This document shows, piece by piece, positions 6,434 through 9,414 of a stretch of 9,414 nt of DNA. The stretch lies in contig MGDB01000021.1 of NCBI GenBank assembly GCA_001790645.1, positions 5,480-14,893 on the forward strand. Reading direction: 5' to 3'. The DNA comes from Candidatus Schekmanbacteria bacterium GWA2_38_11 (lineage in GTDB: Bacteria > Schekmanbacteria > GWA2-38-11). Below the pieces are notes generated by a model that worked only from the letters and a program-made list of their open reading frames with translations, ran no database searches and was not told where the DNA came from. Position 1 is the stretch's first letter, and the number at the start of each line of letters is the position of its first letter. A program made the translations under genes and the position numbers.

Positions 6434-8722
6434 ATGACAATCAAACCTGACAAATATTCCGTAGTCGGCAAACGCTTGCCAAGAGTAGACGCTGCTATAA
6501 AATCAACCGGAGAGGCAAAATTTTCTGAGGACATAATCCTCCCGGGAATGTTATTTGCCAAAGTCCTGAGAAGCCCCCATGCCCATGCTAAAATCCTGAA
6601 CATAGATACATCAAGAGCTGAGAAGCTTCCCGGTGTTAAAGCAATTCTTCTTAATAAAGACACTGAAGAAATCTATGCCGCGCCTGATGAAACGGTTTTA
6701 GCAACTGATAAAGTCAGATTTGTAGGTGATGAGGTAGCTGCTGTAGCTGCTGTTGATGAAGACACGGCAATAGAAGCCTTAGGACTGATAAAGGTGGACT
6801 ATGAACCCCTTCCTGCTGTCTTTGACATGGAAGAAGCCCTTAAAAAGGAATCTCCCAAAGTCCATGAGTTTTACGATGACAATATCCCGGATAATATTAA
6901 CGTAAGTTTTGGAAACGTTGAAGAGGGATTTGCCCGGTCTGAATATATCAGAGAGGACAGGTTTGTAATAAACCCGACCCATAGCTGTTTCTCAGAGCAT
7001 CACATGTGCGTTGCTTACTTTGACTCCTCCGGAAAACTCACGGTCTGGACGCCGATTCAGTCCTCCCATTTTATCCAGAAAAACATGGCATATAATTTTA
7101 AACTTCCCGAGAACAAAGTAAGGATTAAAATTCAAAACGTTGGAGGAGCATTCTGCGGGAGAGGGAGCGACCGTACTTATCATTATATAGCAGCCCTGCT
7201 CTCTAAAAAAACCGGAAGGCCTGTTAAGTTAAGGTTCACAAGCGATGAAGAATTTCTGGTTTACAGAGGCGGTGGAAAATACATAATGGACTTTAAAACA
7301 GGTGTCAAAAAAGACGGCTCAATTCAGGCTGTATACGGTAATTTTACCATTGATTCCGGTGCATACTTAGCTACGCAGTTTATTGTTCTGAGGTTCCTTG
7401 CCCTCAACCTCCAGATGCTTTACAAAGTAAACAATGCCAAATGCGAAGGAAAACTTGTTTACACAAATAACCCGCCTTATTTTTTCCACCACGGCGCAGG
7501 AATGGTCGCAATGCGATTTGCCTTTGGGAGCCAGCTTGACCAGATTGCACAAGACTTAGGAATTGATCCGGTTGAGATGAATCTTAAAAATGCTGTTACA
7601 AAGGGATACACAACCCCAAGTAAAATCCATTATGCGAGCTGTGGTCTTTCTGACTGCATAAAAAAAACTGCAAAGCAGAGCAACTGGAAAAAGAAATATG
7701 GTAAGCTCCCAAAATTAAGAGGGATAGGTATTGGCTGCGGTATGATCCGTTCAGGCGGCAAGGGAATGTTTCTATACGACACCTCAGCAGCTTTTCTAAA
7801 AATCCAGGAAGATGGAACAGTTCATCTTTTCACCGGTCTTCCTGATATGGGACAGGGTTCCTATACTGCCATGGCCCAGATAGCAGCAGAAACATTGGGT
7901 ATCAGACTTGAAGATATTATTGTCATAGCCGGAGACACAGAAGTTACTCCTCTTGATATCGGTGCAATTTCACAGAGAGGAACATTTACAACAGGCAATG
8001 CTGTTAAAGCTGCTGCGCTTGATGCCAGAGGCCAGATTGCAAAACTTGCCGCAGGAAAACTTGAAACAAAGCCTTCAAACCTGATATTCAGAGATGGAAA
8101 GATATCAGTTAAAAACAATCCTGAGAAAGCAATGAATTTTTCTGATGCAATAAGCGAAGCCCTTAATTCGACTGAGGGAAGATACGTAATGGGAAGAGGA
8201 TTTTACAACCCTCCAATCACAGCAGCAGACCCGAAAACCCTTGAAGGCAATTCTTCACTTGCCTACTCTTTTGGGGCCCAGATAGCTGAGGTTGAGGTTG
8301 ACCCTGAAACCGGCTTTGTGAAACTGCTGAAGATGACTGCTGCTCACGATGTGGGTTTTGCCATAAATCCAATGGCGGTTGAAGGGCAGATGGAAGGCCA
8401 GATTTTTTCAGGCATGGGACAAACCCTTTACGAAGAGTGCCTGATGGAAAACGGTCAGGTTTTAAATCCCTCGCTTCTGGACTACAGAACACCCCGTCCT
8501 CTGGAAATCCCTGAAATTGAGTCAATAATTGTTGAGAGCAACGACCCATACGGTCCTTATGGGGCAAAGGAAGTTGGTCAGGGACCGATTCAATGTACCT
8601 CCCAGGCAATTGCAAACGCTGTCTCCAATGCAATAGGGGTAAGGATAAAGGAAGTCCCAATCACTCCTGAGAGAGTGCTTGCAGCACTGCGAAGTAAAGA
8701 TCGAGATAGCTGTAAGCCGTAA
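6434..8722 (+). CDS. molybdopterin-binding catalytic subunit, xanthine dehydrogenase family (HcrA-like, variant active site)
   Basis: The 762-residue protein is the large catalytic subunit, of normal length. The aldehyde oxidase/xanthine dehydrogenase a/b hammerhead domain covers about residues 15-125, and the two molybdopterin-cofactor domains fill the rest. Visible cofactor motifs are NVGGAFCGRGSD (235-246) and DMGQGSYTAMAQ (471-482). Two sites are unusual. The segment YGAKEVGQGP has Gln716 where xanthine oxidase (Glu869) and CO dehydrogenase (Glu763) carry the catalytic Glu. PYFFHHGAG (348-356) stands where relatives have the AFRGFG or AMRGHG type motif, so the arginine is His. Start: ATG with GAGGA eight bases upstream. 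It ends within a heptamer repeat that supplies the last residues and the stop. As the third gene after the FAD/[4Fe-4S] and [2Fe-2S] subunits, it should complete the enzyme. A 4-hydroxybenzoyl-CoA reductase relative with a different substrate is the best reading. Confidence 0.88.
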   Translation: MTIKPDKYSVVGKRLPRVDAAIKSTGEAKFSEDIILPGMLFAKVLRSPHAHAKILNIDTSRAEKLPGVKAILLNKDTEEIYAAPDETVLATDKVRFVGDEVAAVAAVDEDTAIEALGLIKVDYEPLPAVFDMEEALKKESPKVHEFYDDNIPDNINVSFGNVEEGFARSEYIREDRFVINPTHSCFSEHHMCVAYFDSSGKLTVWTPIQSSHFIQKNMAYNFKLPENKVRIKIQNVGGAFCGRGSDRTYHYIAALLSKKTGRPVKLRFTSDEEFLVYRGGGKYIMDFKTGVKKDGSIQAVYGNFTIDSGAYLATQFIVLRFLALNLQMLYKVNNAKCEGKLVYTNNPPYFFHHGAGMVAMRFAFGSQLDQIAQDLGIDPVEMNLKNAVTKGYTTPSKIHYASCGLSDCIKKTAKQSNWKKKYGKLPKLRGIGIGCGMIRSGGKGMFLYDTSAAFLKIQEDGTVHLFTGLPDMGQGSYTAMAQIAAETLGIRLEDIIVIAGDTEVTPLDIGAISQRGTFTTGNAVKAAALDARGQIAKLAAGKLETKPSNLIFRDGKISVKNNPEKAMNFSDAISEALNSTEGRYVMGRGFYNPPITAADPKTLEGNSSLAYSFGAQIAEVEVDPETGFVKLLKMTAAHDVGFAINPMAVEGQMEGQIFSGMGQTLYEECLMENGQVLNPSLLDYRTPRPLEIPEIESIIVESNDPYGPYGAKEVGQGPIQCTSQAIANAVSNAIGVRIKEVPITPERVLAALRSKDRDSCKP

Positions 8723-8728
8723 GCTATA
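8708..8728. repeat. period-7 tandem repeat over the stop codon of the catalytic subunit gene
   Basis: AGCTGTA, AGCCGTA and AGCTATA follow one another, and the TAA stop (8720-8722) spans the second and third units. The last codons of the gene are therefore repeat-derived. Confidence 0.5.
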
Positions 8729-8735
8729 TTTTAAG

Positions 8736-8915
8736 TTACTTCTTCTTTTCCACCTCAATATACCCTGTCCCGTTACACGCTTCACATTCTTCCCTTTCAA
8801 CCGGCATACTCTCTTTTTCTCCCGTTACCCATTCATCAGCAGCAAAGTCTTCAATTTTAGAAATGACCCCTTCTCCATCACAGTGCTTGCATTTTATCCT
8901 TTTATTTTTAGCCAT
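8736..8915 (-). CDS. small DnaJ-type zinc-finger protein, 59 residues
   Basis: The protein has two CxxCxGxG-type knuckles, CKHCDGEG (9-16, C9 and C12) and CEACNGTG (44-51, C44 and C47), joined by an acidic linker, and ends in EVEKKK. These are the repeats of the DnaJ cysteine-rich domain, and four cysteines would bind one zinc. I chose the ATG at 8915 because AGGGGA stands just upstream and MAKNKRIKC is a typical beginning. The same frame is open up to 9011, but that extension reads through a palindromic repeat (giving ACLPSGRQ) and is unlikely to be coding. The gene ends 13 bases from the convergent hydroxylase gene, with no room for a separate terminator. Stand-alone proteins of this kind are often annotated as molecular chaperone-like or hypothetical; its role is unknown. 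Confidence 0.75.
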   Translation of the reverse strand: MAKNKRIKCKHCDGEGVISKIEDFAADEWVTGEKESMPVEREECEACNGTGYIEVEKKK

Positions 8916-8956
8916 AATTTCCCCTTTATTTAACAAAAAGAATTTCTCAAAGCTTT

Positions 8957-8978
8957 GCCTGCCTGACGGTAGGCAGGC
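8957..8978. repeat. CCTGCC-type palindrome, copy 3 of 3
   Basis: GCCTGCCT (8957-8964) pairs with AGGCAGGC (8971-8978) around GACGGT. It lies about 40 bases upstream of the small zinc-finger gene, in its likely leader or promoter region. Confidence 0.65.
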
Positions 8979-9018
8979 ATCGGGGTAAAAAATAATATTA
9001 ACGGCCGTCATTGACCCT

Positions 9019-9098
9019 AAAATCCCCCCTCACCCCCCTTTGTTAAAGGGGGAAAATCTTAAATCCCCCTTTGAAAAAGGGGGACAAAGGGGGATTTT
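9019..9098. repeat. C5T3/A3G5 double palindrome
   Basis: Outer arms AAAATCCCCC (9019-9028) and GGGGGATTTT (9089-9098) enclose two perfect hairpins: CCCCCTTT-GTT-AAAGGGGG (9034-9052) and CCCCCTTT-GAA-AAAGGGGG (9065-9083). It sits between the stop of the receiver-domain gene and the leader of the small zinc-finger gene, both on the minus strand. Confidence 0.75.
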
Positions 9099-9124
9099 CA
9101 TAAACACTGGATTCCGCATTACTA

Positions 9125-9414
9125 TCAGCTTTTTTGAGGCGAATCCAACACCTCTCTTACTTTACTGGTCAGCGAATCGAGAGTAAAGGGTTTCTGAAGA
9201 AAAGCTGTTCCAGGATCAAGTTCGCTTTGATAAAAAATGGCATCACCTGTGTAGCCGGACATAAAAAGTACCTTAATTTCAGGCCGTAAAGATGACAGTC
9301 GTTTTGCAAGTTCTTTGCCGCTCATCTCAGGCATTATCATATCTGTTACCACTAAATCTATTAGACCTTTGTATTGTTCACAGACAAGAAGTGCCTCGCC
9401 TCCGTGTCGTGCTT
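9125..9414 (-). CDS. receiver domain, C-terminal end of a hybrid histidine kinase or response regulator
   Basis: The last 95 residues of a protein entering from beyond the window's right end are visible; the frame is open at the edge and stops at TGA 9127-9125. They form most of a CheY-like receiver domain. The phosphoacceptor is Asp24 (visible numbering) in VVTDMIMPEMSG. The switch Ser52 and Thr55 are in MSGYT, and the conserved lysine is Lys74 in FLQKPF. The domain ends the protein, with only a short tail. The wording around MSGYT, PGTAFLQKPF and VREVLD is typical of receiver domains at the C-terminus of PAS-containing hybrid sensor kinases, so a kinase upstream is the best guess, but a stand-alone regulator cannot be excluded. 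A GTG at 9352 is only an internal codon, because the domain extends upstream of it. Confidence 0.9.
   Translation of the reverse strand, partial: ARHGGEALLVCEQYKGLIDLVVTDMIMPEMSGKELAKRLSSLRPEIKVLFMSGYTGDAIFYQSELDPGTAFLQKPFTLDSLTSKVREVLDSPQKS

Noticed and set aside
8217..8660. Minus-strand reading frame of 147 codons, Leu/Gln/Pro/Ser-rich
   Set aside because: It is antisense to the conserved catalytic subunit, has no recognisable domain and shows biased composition typical of a shadow frame.
8916..9011. Longer form of the small zinc-finger protein, starting at 9011
   Set aside because: The extension reads through a palindromic repeat, while the ATG at 8915 has a strong AGGGGA ribosome site and a natural N-terminus.
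1..9414. tRNA, rRNA, riboswitch, transposase or prophage genes
   Set aside because: I looked on both strands and saw no cloverleaf with a CCA or T-arm, no rRNA-like stretch, no recognisable aptamer core and no transposase or phage protein.

Overview
The window has a moderate-to-low GC content by eye and bacterial gene structure: Shine-Dalgarno sites, TTG/GTG starts and short operons. An MsbA-type exporter, a hybrid-kinase receiver domain and an oxygen-independent-looking molybdenum hydroxylase fit an uncultured, probably anaerobic Gram-negative lineage. No marker gene is present, so I do not name a phylum. Both window ends cut through genes.

Layout. 1-1152 (+) is the C-terminal part of an ABC exporter. 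1153-1378 is a gap with a MITE-like element that encloses two REP hairpins. On the minus strand, 2740-1379 is threonine synthase, and upstream of it 4045-2948 is a bacterial homologue of deoxyhypusine synthase. The 388-base divergent gap 4046-4433 holds REP hairpins, other palindromic repeats, period-8 repeats and a candidate promoter. On the plus strand, 4434-8722 is a three-gene molybdenum hydroxylase operon: FAD/[4Fe-4S] subunit, 2x[2Fe-2S] subunit, molybdopterin subunit. Its four-cysteine insert marks it as the 4-hydroxybenzoyl-CoA reductase (HcrBCA) branch of the xanthine oxidase family. A 59-residue zinc-finger protein (8915-8736, minus) converges on it, and the C-terminal receiver domain of a hybrid histidine kinase or response regulator (9414-9125, minus) closes the window.

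How the genes work together. The three hydroxylase subunits should form one enzyme passing electrons between FAD, [4Fe-4S], two [2Fe-2S] clusters and a molybdenum cofactor. The catalytic subunit has Gln where the family has its active-site Glu, and His-His-Gly-Ala-Gly where relatives have Arg-Gly-Phe/His-Gly, so the substrate and even the activity are open. The other genes show no evident link to it.

The second theme is repeats. I count eleven short hairpins, nine with an exact GTAG foot, with stems that differ by compensating changes. This is the known structure of REP sequences mobilised by REP-associated tyrosine transposases. Other families are C5T3/A3G5 palindromes (one translated in frame inside the FAD subunit), a CCTGCC-type palindrome in three copies, and period-7 arrays on or just after the stop codons of all three hydroxylase genes. 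I found no tRNA, rRNA, CRISPR array or transposase gene.
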